Source: Oscillospiraceae bacterium
Lineage (GTDB): Bacteria; Bacillota; Clostridia; Oscillospirales; Oscillospiraceae
NCBI GenBank assembly: GCA_020025595.1
Contig: JAHHRV010000003.1
Coordinates: forward strand, 129,160-193,159
DNA length: 64,000 bases
Direction of reading: 5' to 3'
In this document: piece after piece, positions 33,342 to 41,822 of the stretch
Position numbering within the stretch: the first letter of the stretch is position 1
Layout: the number at the start of each line of letters is the position of its first letter
Made by a program: the position numbers and the translations under genes
The notes under the pieces: model-generated
Seen by the model: the letters and a program-made list of their open reading frames with translations, nothing else
Told to the model about the DNA's origin: nothing
Databases searched by the model: none

Positions 33342-35273
33342 ATGAATCGATCAGAAGCACTTGAACAATATAATCGCGCCCTTCGCATGGGCAAAGCCGA
33401 ACAAAGAGAACGCCTGATGAACGGACAGGACCCCAATCCCGCCGTTCTGGAGGATCTGGTTACCGATTCCGTCGGCGAATCCAGCCAGTATGTGGGTCTG
33501 GTGGACATCCCTGTAGAGCGCATCGTCGGCACGAAAACCGCCGGACGAATTTCTGCATTCACCGCAGGATTTCTGCCTCTGCTGGATGCAAAATCCGAAT
33601 TTGCCCTCAAATGGATGAATCTGTGTATCGCACATATGTCAGAAGAGGGTATTCGTGATCCCATTACCTGTTTTGAGTATATGGGCAATTTCTATGTTCA
33701 GGAAGGCAACAAGCGTGTCAGCGTCCTGAAATACTATGGTGCATCCCGTATTCCGGGTATCGTCCACCGAATTGTCCCGCCCCTCAGTGATGACCTGCAT
33801 GTAAAGGCTTATTACGAATTTCTGGATTTCTACAAAGCCACAAAAATCTATGATGTGCAGTTCGTCCATCCCGGCCAGTATGCAAAACTTGTAAATGCTG
33901 TAGGAATCCCCCAGGGACAGGAGTGGAGAGACGAAGATCGTCGCCGCTTCCGCGCCTACTTCCAGTATTTCAAGGAAGCATTTTACGAGCTGGGCGGTGA
34001 ACAGCTGTACAGCCATCCGGAAGACGCTCTGCTGCTGTGGCTGGAGGTGTACCCCTACACGGATCTGGGCAAAATGTCCACCGGCGAACTGAAGAACTCG
34101 CTGGAAGAGATGTGGGATAATGTCATTGCCATGGATTCCCCCATCCCGGTGTTCTCCACCGAAGTGCCCACAGCCGAAAAGCCCAGCATTTTCAGCAAAA
34201 TCATTCGCAAGGACTATGTCAGTGTTGCCTTTATCCATCAGCGCACCATCGAAACCAGTCCCTGGACCATGGCCCACGACACCGGCAGAAAGCATCTGGA
34301 GCGGGTGTTTGGCAAACAGGTCTCTGTTCAGAGCTATTTCGGTGCCGATACCCCGGAACTGGCTGAGCAGATGATGGAGCAGGCCATCGAAGCCGGTGCC
34401 GATGTGATTTTCGCCACCACGCCTCAGCTCATCGCGCCCTGCCTGAAAATCTCCGTAAAATATCCCAAGGTCAAGGTCCTCAACTGTTCTGTGCATATGC
34501 CCTATTCCACGGTGCGTACCTACTACAGCCGTGTTTACGAGGGTAAATTCATCACCGGTGCCATCGCAGGTGCCATGGCTAAGAATGACCGCATCGGTTA
34601 TGTGGGTTCTTATCCCATTCACGGTGTTCCCGCCGCAATCAACGCTTTTGCTTTGGGCGCACAGATGACCAATCCCAGGGCGAAGATCGAGCTGAAGTGG
34701 TCCTGCCTGCCCGGAGATCCCACCAAGGAATTCCTGGCCGACGGCATTAATGTGATCTCTAACCGGGATACTCCCGTAAAAGACCGGCTGTTCACCGACT
34801 CCGGAACCTATATGGCCAATGACGACGGAAGCTTTATCTCCCTTGGCTCCCCCACCTGGAACTGGGGCAAATTCTACGAAAATATCGTCCGTTCCATGCT
34901 GAACGGCTCCTGGGACACCGAAAAAGGCGGTAAAATCGTCAACTACTGGTGGGGCATGAGCAGCGGCGTGATCGACATTACCCTGGGCCAGGAGCTGCCC
35001 GAGGGCGTTCGCAGTCTTGCCGAGATGCTGCGCACCGGCCTGCGCCAGGGCCTGATCGACCCATTCTTCCGCAAAATCGTCACCCAGGACGGTACCATCG
35101 TCAACGACGGCACCCGCAGTCTTTCCCCGGACGATCTGCTGCATATGGACTGGCTGTGCGAAAATGTCTCCGGTTCGATCCCCAAATACGAAGATGTTCT
35201 GCCGATTTCCCGGCCTATGGTTAAACTTTTGGGTGTGTATCCCCCAGAGAATCCAGAGGAGGTGCCGAAGTGA
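33342..35273 (+). CDS. Cytoplasmic BMP/PnrA-domain protein with ParB-like N-terminal region
   Basis: 643 aa; GGGAGGA sits before the ATG at 33342. There is no signal peptide: the start is MNRSEALEQYNRALRMGKAE. Around 100-145 the sequence (CFEYMGNFYVQEGNKRVSVL) resembles the ParB/sulfiredoxin nucleotide-binding fold with its GNxR-type motif. From about 290 to 560 it is a BMP (basic membrane protein/PnrA-like) domain, normally an exported nucleoside-binding lipoprotein (VSVAFIHQRTIETSPWTMAHD; VGSYPIHGVPAAINAFALGA). A cytosolic BMP domain suggests a nucleoside or small-molecule sensor. A metallophosphoesterase gene overlaps its 3' end by four bases, so the two probably act together. Confidence 0.82.
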   Translation: MNRSEALEQYNRALRMGKAEQRERLMNGQDPNPAVLEDLVTDSVGESSQYVGLVDIPVERIVGTKTAGRISAFTAGFLPLLDAKSEFALKWMNLCIAHMSEEGIRDPITCFEYMGNFYVQEGNKRVSVLKYYGASRIPGIVHRIVPPLSDDLHVKAYYEFLDFYKATKIYDVQFVHPGQYAKLVNAVGIPQGQEWRDEDRRRFRAYFQYFKEAFYELGGEQLYSHPEDALLLWLEVYPYTDLGKMSTGELKNSLEEMWDNVIAMDSPIPVFSTEVPTAEKPSIFSKIIRKDYVSVAFIHQRTIETSPWTMAHDTGRKHLERVFGKQVSVQSYFGADTPELAEQMMEQAIEAGADVIFATTPQLIAPCLKISVKYPKVKVLNCSVHMPYSTVRTYYSRVYEGKFITGAIAGAMAKNDRIGYVGSYPIHGVPAAINAFALGAQMTNPRAKIELKWSCLPGDPTKEFLADGINVISNRDTPVKDRLFTDSGTYMANDDGSFISLGSPTWNWGKFYENIVRSMLNGSWDTEKGGKIVNYWWGMSSGVIDITLGQELPEGVRSLAEMLRTGLRQGLIDPFFRKIVTQDGTIVNDGTRSLSPDDLLHMDWLCENVSGSIPKYEDVLPISRPMVKLLGVYPPENPEEVPK

Positions 35274-35935
35274 AGATTCTCGCTGTTGCAGATGAAGAGT
35301 GCAGCGCCCTATGGGACTACTATGTCCCCGGACGCCTGAAGGATTATGATCTTATATTATCCAGCGGTGACCTAAAAGCATCTTACCTGTCCTTTCTGGT
35401 GACAATGGCAAAATGCCCGGTCATGTATGTCCATGGCAACCACGATACCAACTACGAGCACAAGCCCCCGGAGGGCTGCGACTGTATTGACGGCAGGCTC
35501 GTCATTTACAAAGGTCTGCGGATTCTGGGTCTGGGCGGAAGCTACCGTTATCGCCCGGGCAATTTTCAGTACAACGACCGACAGATGCGCAGCCGTATCC
35601 GCAAATTAAAGCGGCAAATCAAGCAGGCTGGCGGTGTGGATATCGTCGTTACCCATGCCCCCCCTCTGGGCGTGGGCGATGCAGACGATCCCCCCCATCG
35701 AGGCTTTGAAGCATTTCTGGAGCTGATCGACAGCTACCACCCCACATACCTGCTCCATGGTCATGTACATATGCGCTATGGGCAGAATATCCAGCGTGTG
35801 CAGGAATACAACGGCACAAAAGTCATCAATGTCTGCGAACGCTATACCCTGGATATTCCCGACCGGGAAATTACAACCACCAAAATCCAGGAATTTTACA
35901 ACATTTTTCTGAAATTTTCAGGGAAAGCATATTGA
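35270..35935 (+). CDS. Metallophosphoesterase
   Basis: 221 aa from a GTG that overlaps the preceding stop (GTGA), with GAGGAGGTG just upstream. Calcineurin-like fold: LSSGDLKASYL, VHGNHDT, VTHAPP and LLHGHVHM. The first metal motif is unusual: position 8 onward reads DEE where most members have DxH. Substrate unknown. Tight coupling to the BMP-domain protein suggests a shared pathway, perhaps nucleotide related (inference). Its 3' end contains the rpsF promoter -35. Confidence 0.85.
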   Translation: MKILAVADEECSALWDYYVPGRLKDYDLILSSGDLKASYLSFLVTMAKCPVMYVHGNHDTNYEHKPPEGCDCIDGRLVIYKGLRILGLGGSYRYRPGNFQYNDRQMRSRIRKLKRQIKQAGGVDIVVTHAPPLGVGDADDPPHRGFEAFLELIDSYHPTYLLHGHVHMRYGQNIQRVQEYNGTKVINVCERYTLDIPDREITTTKIQEFYNIFLKFSGKAY

Positions 35936-35960
35936 CAAATCGGGAAATTACAGATATAAT
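35932..35960 (+). promoter_or_regulatory. Promoter of rpsF-ssb-rpsR
   Basis: TTGACA (35932-35937), 17-base spacer, TATAAT (35955-35960). The -35 overlaps the stop of the phosphoesterase gene. A short hairpin (CTCCCAG / CTGGGGG, about 35990-36008) lies in the leader; I cannot say whether it is an S6:S18 binding site. Confidence 0.85.
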
Positions 35961-36036
35961 GAATCAGTCTGAATAAAGACAATCCTTGCTCCCAGTGTGC
36001 CTGGGGGCCAAACGTCCAAAAGGAGGTGCAAACAAC

Positions 36037-36333
36037 ATGGCTAAGATTACCGGTAAGTATGAGGTGCTCTACATCATCGATCCTGCAAAGGGCGAGGAGG
36101 GTATCGCAGCACTTGTGGAAAAGTTCAAGGCAATGGTGGAAGCGGAGGGTACTCTGACCAACATTGACGAGTGGGGCAAGCGTCGTCTGGCATATCCCAT
36201 CAATGACCTGGCTGAGGGCTACTACGTTCTGATGAACTTCGAGTCCAAGCCCGAGTTCCCCGCTGAGCTGGAGCGTGTGATGAAGATCACCGAAGGCGTT
36301 ATGCGCTGCATGACCACCGCAGTGGAAGAGTAA
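36037..36333 (+). CDS. rpsF: 30S ribosomal protein bS6
   Basis: 98 aa from the ATG at 36037 (AGGAGGTG upstream). Typical S6: KYEVLYIIDP start, WGKRRLAYPINDLAEGYYV core and FPAELERVMKITEGVMR. Binds S18 in the small subunit platform. First gene of the classic rpsF-ssb-rpsR operon. Confidence 0.96.
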   Translation: MAKITGKYEVLYIIDPAKGEEGIAALVEKFKAMVEAEGTLTNIDEWGKRRLAYPINDLAEGYYVLMNFESKPEFPAELERVMKITEGVMRCMTTAVEE

Positions 36334-36345
36334 GGAGGCTTTCTA

Positions 36346-36828
36346 ATGCTCAACCACATTACCATCATGGGTCGTCTGACCCGTGATCCCGAATTGCGCC
36401 GTACCGGCAGCGGTATCGCCGTGGCCAGCTTCACTCTGGCTGTGGATCGAGACTTCGCTCCCAAAGACGGCGGCGAGCGGGAAACGGATTTCATTGACTG
36501 CGTTGCTTGGCGTCAGACTGGAGAATTCGTCTCCAAGTACTTCACCAAGGGCCGCATGGCAGTGGTATCCGGTCGTCTCCAGATTCGTTCCTGGAACGAC
36601 AAAGACGGAAACAAGCGTCGCACCGCCGAGATCGTGGCAGACAATGTCTACTTCGGCGACAGCAAGCGTGATGACCAGGGCAGCAGCTCCTACGGTGGAA
36701 ACACCTACGGCGGCAATTCCTATGGTCAGGCTCAGAACAGCGGCTTCGGTGGCTACAGCGCCCCTGCCTCTGCACCTGCATCCGATTTCGCTATGCTGGA
36801 AGATGACGATGCTCAGCTTCCTTTCTAA
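36346..36828 (+). CDS. ssb: Single-stranded DNA-binding protein
   Basis: 160 aa. OB fold at about 1-105 (MLNHITIMGRLTRDPELRRT; FIDCVAWRQTGEFV), a Gly/Ser/Tyr/Asn-rich linker (about 115-145), and the acidic partner-binding tail DDDAQLPF. Between rpsF and rpsR as in most Firmicutes. Confidence 0.97.
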   Translation: MLNHITIMGRLTRDPELRRTGSGIAVASFTLAVDRDFAPKDGGERETDFIDCVAWRQTGEFVSKYFTKGRMAVVSGRLQIRSWNDKDGNKRRTAEIVADNVYFGDSKRDDQGSSSYGGNTYGGNSYGQAQNSGFGGYSAPASAPASDFAMLEDDDAQLPF

Positions 36829-36867
36829 TTCTTGAATTTTCTACAATGCTAATAAGGAGGAATCATC

Positions 36868-37104
36868 ATGGCTAACGAACAGCGTGTCCGTCCCCGCAAG
36901 CGTAAGAAGGTCTGCTCCTTCTGCGTGGACAAGGTGACTGTTATCGATTACAAGGACACTGCAAAGCTGCGCCGTTACCTGTCCGAGCGTGGCAAGATCC
37001 TGCCCCGCCGTACCACTGGTACCTGTGCTGCTCATCAGCGTAGTCTGACCACCGCTATCAAGCGTGCTCGCCAGATTGCTCTGCTGCCCTATGTTGCAGA
37101 CTAA
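36868..37104 (+). CDS. rpsR: 30S ribosomal protein bS18
   Basis: 78 aa; AGGAGG site. Contains KKVCSFCVDKVTVIDYKD with a CxxC pair, and the conserved RRTTGTCAAHQRSL core. Ends the rpsF operon before a strong terminator. Confidence 0.96.
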   Translation: MANEQRVRPRKRKKVCSFCVDKVTVIDYKDTAKLRRYLSERGKILPRRTTGTCAAHQRSLTTAIKRARQIALLPYVAD

Positions 37105-37117
37105 TTGATAAGCGATA

Positions 37118-37151
37118 TACCCCGAAGGATTTTCCTTCGGGGTATTTTTTT
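37118..37151 (+). terminator. Terminator of the rpsF-ssb-rpsR operon
   Basis: A 12-bp stem (37118-37129 with 37133-37144) followed by seven T. Confidence 0.9.
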
Positions 37152-37180
37152 GCCTTTCTGCACTTTTTGCATTTCTGATT

Positions 37181-37296
37181 TTATCCACAATTCGTTCCCA
37201 TCCTGTGGATATTTTCCCGGATTCAGCCTGATTTTTGGGCCTTTCCCTGCCGTTTCCGCTGAATTTGTCCACAATATGTTGTCACGCTGTGGATAG
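37181..37296. promoter_or_regulatory. Cluster of four DnaA-box-like sites in two matching inverted pairs
   Basis: Box 1 TTATCCACA (37181-37189, plus, perfect consensus). Box 2 minus-strand ATATCCACA (37204-37212). Box 3 TTGTCCACA (37265-37273, plus). Box 4 minus-strand CTATCCACA (37288-37296). Boxes 2-4 differ from consensus by one base. In each pair the box starts are 23 bases apart, and the intervening bases are partly shared (AAT..GTT..CA..CTG). It lies between the rpsR and AraC-gene terminators, so it is not coding. Likely DnaA binding; whether origin, titration site or regulator is unknown. Confidence 0.7.
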
Positions 37297-37309
37297 AATT
37301 TTGCTTTTC

Positions 37310-37354
37310 CAAAAAATAAACAGCCCCGATGCTGCACTGCGCAGCATCGGGGCT
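37310..37354 (-). terminator. Terminator of the AraC-family gene
   Basis: Perfect 14-bp stem (37322-37335 with 37341-37354) followed by a T-rich stretch on the minus strand. Confidence 0.85.
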
Positions 37355-37373
37355 TGATCGCTTTACAAAAGTT

Positions 37374-38531
37374 TTATCGGACAGATTTTGCATACTCCGT
37401 GGGGGTAATGCCGAACTTGTCCTTAAACTGCCGGGAAAAATGGTGAACCGTGGAATACTGCAGCACCGCAGCGATTTCCGTAAAGTTCATGTTGTCCTCC
37501 CGGATCATCTGCTTGCTTTCCTGCAGCTTCACCCGGCGGATGTATTCGCCCGGAGAAATCTGCAGATTCTTGCGGAACAGCGCCGTCAGATAGCTGGGGC
37601 TTACATCCACATGGCGGGCAACCACAGGCACTGTCAGCTTTTCCCGGACATGGGTGCTGATAAACTGCTGGGCACGGCGGATGATCTCGTTTTCAGAGTT
37701 CACCGCATTGGTGGTGCGCAGCTTTACCTGAGAAGGGCTTGCCTGTTCCCGCAACAGTGTCAACAGCAGGATCTGCAGGTAGCAGATCATCATATCCTCG
37801 GAATAGGAATCCATCTGATCGTGTTCCCTGAGCAGTCTTTGCAGCATGGAAACCGCAGACTGAGGAATCTCAAATTTCCGGTTAAACAGGCTCTGGGGGC
37901 ATTCTCCGTCCAGATCAAAGCTGATGGTAATGTAGCTGGCAGCCACATCCTCGTCGGCATACTGCATATGCCACTGATTGGGCGCATAGATCACCAGATC
38001 GCCCTGATTCAGCTGAACATCCAGACCGTCTGCCACAGAATGGATGGCACCTTTATCCACATAGGTCAGCTCCATGGGCTTGTGCGCCTCTCCGGGGAAG
38101 ATAAAGCCCTTTTCTTTTTCATGATAGAAGAAGGTGTAAATGCTGTTGACCGCAATATTGCGCTTCATGCGGTAGCTTTCGGTGGTATTCTCGGTGGTCA
38201 CCTCTTCGGGCATCCGCTCCCCTGCCAACTCCACGCTGGAGGTATCCTGATACGGACGCAGGGAAAAATAAACGCCGGGCTTAATGCAGATCACCTTATC
38301 CAGATAAAAATGCTGATAGGACTCTCCATCCAGCGATACGGACAGCACCGTCATATTTTCATGATTGCGCACCCAAATCTCATGGGTACCGCGATACACG
38401 CGACACGCTTCGCCAGAAAGCTGCATCACACTACTTTCCGCAGCTCTGTCCAGAAAATCTTTAGCAGGGCTCCGCTCAGACTCAATGGTACCGTAAGATT
38501 GAAATGAGAGATGATTCAGATTGCAAATCAT
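37374..38531 (-). CDS. AraC-family transcriptional regulator
   Basis: 385 aa; GGAGGT before the ATG. Residues ~140-220 form a cupin-like ligand-binding domain (LNQGDLVIYAPNQWHMQY). The C-terminal ~100 residues hold two helix-turn-helix motifs (LTVPVVARHVDVSPSYLTAL and FTEIAAVLQYSTVHHFSRQF). Such regulators usually respond to sugars or oligosaccharides. No target operon is adjacent; it stands alone between the DnaA-box cluster and obgE. Confidence 0.9.
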   Translation of the reverse strand: MICNLNHLSFQSYGTIESERSPAKDFLDRAAESSVMQLSGEACRVYRGTHEIWVRNHENMTVLSVSLDGESYQHFYLDKVICIKPGVYFSLRPYQDTSSVELAGERMPEEVTTENTTESYRMKRNIAVNSIYTFFYHEKEKGFIFPGEAHKPMELTYVDKGAIHSVADGLDVQLNQGDLVIYAPNQWHMQYADEDVAASYITISFDLDGECPQSLFNRKFEIPQSAVSMLQRLLREHDQMDSYSEDMMICYLQILLLTLLREQASPSQVKLRTTNAVNSENEIIRRAQQFISTHVREKLTVPVVARHVDVSPSYLTALFRKNLQISPGEYIRRVKLQESKQMIREDNMNFTEIAAVLQYSTVHHFSRQFKDKFGITPTEYAKSVR

Positions 38532-38652
38532 ATTTTAGACCTCCAGCACAGAGATTATAAAAATGAGGGAGACGATGATTCGTCCCCCTCATTATACTAA
38601 ACAGAATCGAAAATGGCAAAGCTTTTTTGCAAAATAATGTATATTCCGTCAA

Positions 38653-39927
38653 TTATCGCTGATACTCGAACTGGAAGTCGTAAATATCAACGGTATCGCC
38701 ATCCTGAATTCCCATTTCCTCCAGGCGCTTGAACAGTCCGCTGCGGCGCAGAAGCAGGTCGAAGTGGTTCCGGGCCTCGTAGTCATCAAAATTGATATCC
38801 ATGACCAGATGCTCCAGCCACTTGCCGGTGATCAGCCAGGTATTGCCGTAGTGGTCGATCTCCAGCTCCTCCGGAGTACCGGCTGTAACCTCAGGTGCCA
38901 CATATTCCGGCTCGTAGATGGTCACAGGAGGCAGCGTGCTCAGCCGCTGAGCCACCACACGCATCAGGTTCTTGGTGCCCTGAGTGGTACCGGCAGAAAT
39001 CTCGTACAGCTCACAGCCGGCAGCTTCCACATGGGCGCGCAGACGCTCCAGATTGTCGCTTTCGGGCATCATCAGGTCGATCTTGTTGGCAGCAACGATC
39101 ATGGGACGGTTGCTCAGATCCACGGAGTAGTTCTTCAGTTCGGCGCAGATGGCATCAAAATCCTCCACGGGATCTCTGCCCTCACTGCCGGAAACGTCGA
39201 TTACATGGACAAGCAGGCGGCAGCGATCGATATGGCGCAGGAAGTCGTGGCCCAGACCGGCACCGTCAGCCGCACCCTCGATGATGCCGGGGATATCTGC
39301 CATGACGAAGGACACGCCTTCATCAACATAAATGACACCCAGGTTGGGGAACAGAGTTGTAAAATGGTAGTTGGCGATCTTGGGGCGGGCATTGGAAGTG
39401 ACAGACAGCAGTGTAGACTTGCCCACATTGGGGAAGCCGACCAGGCCCACATCTGCCAGAAGCTTCAGCTCCAGGATGACCTCTCGCTCCACGCCCGGAC
39501 GACCGGACTTGGCAAAACGAGGGATCTGACGGGTTGCAGTGGCGTAGTGGGAGTTGCCCCAGCCGCCTCGGCCGCCCTTAGCAATGACAAAATCCTCACC
39601 GGTGGACATATCCACGATGATCTGATTGGTGGCAGCATCCCGGACCACAGTGCCCCGGGGCACCTGAATGACCAGAGGCTCACCGCGCTTGCCTGCCATA
39701 TTCCGGCCCTGACCGTTAGCACCGGCGCCTGCCTGATACTTGCGCTTATAGCGGAAGTCCAGCAGCGTGGTCATATGGTCGCTGACACGCAGGATGACGC
39801 TGCCGCCGTGACCGCCGTCGCCGCCATCAGGGCCACCGGCTGCCACATATTTTTCCCGGTGGAATGCAACGGCACCATCGCCGCCGCGGCCACCAATAAC
39901 TGTAATTCGTACCTTATCAACAAACAT
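38653..39927 (-). CDS. obgE: GTPase ObgE/CgtA
   Basis: 424 aa from the ATG at 39927 (AGGAGG upstream). Glycine-rich Obg domain (1-157; IGGRGGDGAV, PDGGDGGHGG), G1 GFPNVGKST (164-172), switch DIPGIIEGA (211-219), G4 NKID, and a C-terminal OCT domain (about 345-424). Ribosome-associated GTPase needed for 50S assembly and stress control. It follows rplU-prp-rpmA, the common gene order. Confidence 0.97.
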   Translation of the reverse strand: MFVDKVRITVIGGRGGDGAVAFHREKYVAAGGPDGGDGGHGGSVILRVSDHMTTLLDFRYKRKYQAGAGANGQGRNMAGKRGEPLVIQVPRGTVVRDAATNQIIVDMSTGEDFVIAKGGRGGWGNSHYATATRQIPRFAKSGRPGVEREVILELKLLADVGLVGFPNVGKSTLLSVTSNARPKIANYHFTTLFPNLGVIYVDEGVSFVMADIPGIIEGAADGAGLGHDFLRHIDRCRLLVHVIDVSGSEGRDPVEDFDAICAELKNYSVDLSNRPMIVAANKIDLMMPESDNLERLRAHVEAAGCELYEISAGTTQGTKNLMRVVAQRLSTLPPVTIYEPEYVAPEVTAGTPEELEIDHYGNTWLITGKWLEHLVMDINFDDYEARNHFDLLLRRSGLFKRLEEMGIQDGDTVDIYDFQFEYQR

Positions 39928-40008
39928 ATCCGTAAATCCTCCTATTGTGAGATTTGGGTATGAAACATTCAAACATAAAACGATGCAAGGCACCACAAAA
40001 GACTGGTT

Positions 40009-40046
40009 TAAAAAAAGGGCTGCTACAAGTGTTTGCAGCAGCCCTT
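40009..40046 (-). terminator. Terminator of rplU-prp-rpmA
   Basis: A 10-bp stem (40015-40024 with 40037-40046) with a T run on the minus strand, 15 bases after the rpmA stop. obgE therefore likely has its own promoter as well. Confidence 0.8.
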
Positions 40047-40061
40047 CGCATTATGAATCCA

Positions 40062-40343
40062 TTACTGTGCTGCGTAAACGGAGCACTGTCTGCGATCCTT
40101 ACCCTTGCGCTCGAACTTGACGGTACCGTCAACCAGAGCAAACAGAGTATCATCGCTGCCGATACCAACATTGACACCGGGATGGATGTGAGTGCCTCTC
40201 TGGCGAACCAGAATGTTGCCAGCCAGAACGAACTGACCGTCAGCGCGCTTCACGCCCAGACGCTTAGACTCGGAATCACGGCCGTTCTTGGTGGAACCGC
40301 CGCCCTTATGGTGAGCGAAGAACTGAATACCAATCTTCAGCAT
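40062..40343 (-). CDS. rpmA: 50S ribosomal protein bL27 with cleavable N-terminal extension
   Basis: 93 aa from the ATG at 40343 (GGAGGTG upstream). Begins MLKIGIQFFAHHKGGGSTKN: the Firmicute-type extension ending in FF-A, which Prp cuts to expose the mature L27 N-terminus near the peptidyl-transferase centre. The rest is canonical (NGRDSESKRLGVKR; GTHIHPG). The protease gene is directly upstream. Confidence 0.96.
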   Translation of the reverse strand: MLKIGIQFFAHHKGGGSTKNGRDSESKRLGVKRADGQFVLAGNILVRQRGTHIHPGVNVGIGSDDTLFALVDGTVKFERKGKDRRQCSVYAAQ

Positions 40344-40347
40344 GGTG

Positions 40348-40671
40348 TTACACCTCCAAAACTTCGATATAATCAGGATAATCATCCCGCAGGCTGCACA
40401 GAGTAATCATCATACCGGCAAGAACTGCCTGGACAGATTCCTCTTCATCGCAGGAAACGGGCAGGGTCAGAGTGATGCGAGCATCCTCGTTCTTGACCCG
40501 AACCTTGGCCTTTGCGCCACACACATCATTGATGGTGGCCTCAGCCATGGTAACAACGGCGCTGACAGCTGCACACACGATATCGGTGCCAGCCTCGCCG
40601 TAACCGCTATGACCGAAAACGGTGAATCCTGTAATTCGATCGTCTTCGGTAAAAAATTCACATCTGGTCAT
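40348..40671 (-). CDS. prp: Ribosomal-processing cysteine protease Prp
   Basis: 107 aa. Catalytic dyad His21 and Cys33 in GHSGYGEAGTDIVCAAVSA. Cleaves the N-terminal extension of bL27 in Firmicutes and relatives. Lies between rplU and rpmA as usual; four bases separate it from rplU. Confidence 0.95.
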   Translation of the reverse strand: MTRCEFFTEDDRITGFTVFGHSGYGEAGTDIVCAAVSAVVTMAEATINDVCGAKAKVRVKNEDARITLTLPVSCDEEESVQAVLAGMMITLCSLRDDYPDYIEVLEV

Positions 40672-40674
40672 AAC

Positions 40675-40986
40675 TTACAGAGCGATCTTAGTGATCTCGA
40701 CCTTGGTGTAGGGCTGACGATGGCCCATCTTCTTCTTCTCGTTCTTCTTAGCCTTGTACTTGAAGATGGTCAGCTTCTTGCCCTTGCCGTTCTTGACGAC
40801 CTTAGCCTCGACAGCTGCACCCTCAACAACGGGAGCGCCGATCTTGGAGTTCTCACCGTCCAGGACAGCCAGAACCTCGTCGAACTTAACGGTAGCGTTC
40901 TCTTCAGCGTTCAGCTTTTCGATGAACAGAACATCACCCTCTGCAACGGTATACTGCTTACCGCCGGTAACGATAACTGCTTTCAT
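40675..40986 (-). CDS. rplU: 50S ribosomal protein bL21
   Basis: 103 aa, normal length. MKAVIVTGGKQYTVAEGDVL start and the GHRQPYTKVEITKI end are diagnostic. First gene of rplU-prp-rpmA, behind a ~85-nt structured leader. Confidence 0.96.
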   Translation of the reverse strand: MKAVIVTGGKQYTVAEGDVLFIEKLNAEENATVKFDEVLAVLDGENSKIGAPVVEGAAVEAKVVKNGKGKKLTIFKYKAKKNEKKKMGHRQPYTKVEITKIAL

Positions 40987-41070
40987 TTGTTTTTCACCTA
41001 CTTTATATTGTGTAGTCTCGCTCTTGAGGCGCGGTGTTTGCGCACCAACTTAAAGCCCCTTCGATGCGGC
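40987..41070 (-). ncRNA. Candidate L21 leader RNA
   Basis: About 84 nt between the predicted transcription start (~41070) and rplU. The minus strand contains GGTGCGCAAACACC and GCGCCTCAAGAGCGAGAC, which resemble the conserved L21 leader that autoregulates rplU. Assignment is from memory of the motif and position, not from a model search. Confidence 0.5.
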
Positions 41071-41076
41071 TGGAAT

Positions 41077-41105
41077 ATTTTATCATGGTATTTCCGAAAA
41101 GTCAA
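41077..41105 (-). promoter_or_regulatory. Promoter of rplU-prp-rpmA
   Basis: Minus strand: TTGACT (41100-41105), 17-base spacer, TAAAAT (41077-41082). Confidence 0.85.
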
Positions 41106-41185
41106 GGACATTTCACAACTTTTTCTTGCTATTTCTTCGATATTTTGCTATCATAGACCTATCTTTCCCGGAGGTATATCCGTAT

Positions 41186-41530
41186 ATGAAAACCAAGTAC
41201 TGGCTCATCGGCTTTGCAGTCCTTGCAGTGATCTGTCTGGTGTGCAGCCTTCCTCTTTTGCATCACGAGACCGCTTCTTCGGCTGAAATCTATTCCGACG
41301 GCAAGCTGATCAAGACCGTTTCTCTCTTCATCGACCAGGAATTCACCGTCAACGGTCACAACACCGTCACCGTGAAGGACGGTACCATTGCCGTTACCGA
41401 TGCCGACTGCCCCGACGGCTACTGCATGAAGCGTGGATTCTGCTCCGGCGGCACCGATATCGTGTGCCTGCCCAACCGTCTGGTGATCCATTTTGTGGCG
41501 GAATCCGATATTGATGCCGTTGTCGGATGA
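41186..41530 (+). CDS. NusG domain II-type membrane-anchored protein
   Basis: 114 aa from the ATG at 41186 (CGGAGGT upstream). An N-terminal membrane helix (about 5-27) is followed by an external domain of the NusG_II/DUF superfamily: EIYSDGKLIKTV, then CPDGYCMKRGFCSGG and IVCLPNRLVI. These small proteins are widespread in Clostridia, often near tRNA or rnf genes; their role is unknown. Despite the name it has no link to transcription elongation visible here. Confidence 0.82.
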   Translation: MKTKYWLIGFAVLAVICLVCSLPLLHHETASSAEIYSDGKLIKTVSLFIDQEFTVNGHNTVTVKDGTIAVTDADCPDGYCMKRGFCSGGTDIVCLPNRLVIHFVAESDIDAVVG

Positions 41531-41557
41531 AATTTCGAAAATTTTGTAAAATAGGTA

Positions 41558-41586
41558 TTGACAAGCGGCGTTTTCCGTAGTATAAT
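41558..41586 (+). promoter_or_regulatory. Promoter of tRNA-Val
   Basis: TTGACA (41558-41563), 17-base spacer, TATAAT (41581-41586): both hexamers perfect. Confidence 0.92.
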
Positions 41587-41619
41587 GCATCATGTTCCGA
41601 GCGAAACGGAATGTGACCT

Positions 41620-41695
41620 GGACGATTAGCTCAGCTGGTAGAGCATGCGCTTGACGTGCGCAGGGTCAGCGGTTCGAGTCCGTTATCGTCCACCA
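41620..41695 (+). tRNA. tRNA-Val (GAC)
   Basis: 76 nt with encoded CCA. Acceptor GGACGAT pairs with ATCGTCC; D-arm TAGCTCAGCTGGTAGAGCA; anticodon GAC in GCGCTTGACGTGCGC; T-arm GGTTCGAGTCC. Confidence 0.96.
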
Positions 41696-41696
41696 T

Positions 41697-41730
41697 AAAA
41701 ACCACCATCATTCGATGGTGGTTTTTCTTT
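41697..41730 (+). terminator. Terminator of tRNA-Val
   Basis: A 13-bp stem (41697-41709 with 41714-41726), four-base loop, T run. Confidence 0.85.
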
Positions 41731-41822
41731 TTATTCAGCGCCTGCCACGCAGATAAATAACGCTTCCTGCGCCGCATAAAAAAGCTCGATTGACGCTGTT
41801 GGGCCGCCAGATCCATGTTTCA

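Noticed and set aside
37181..37296. Calling the DnaA-box cluster the chromosome origin
   Set aside because: No dnaA or dnaN gene, and only four boxes without a clear AT-rich unwinding element; genome skew is needed.
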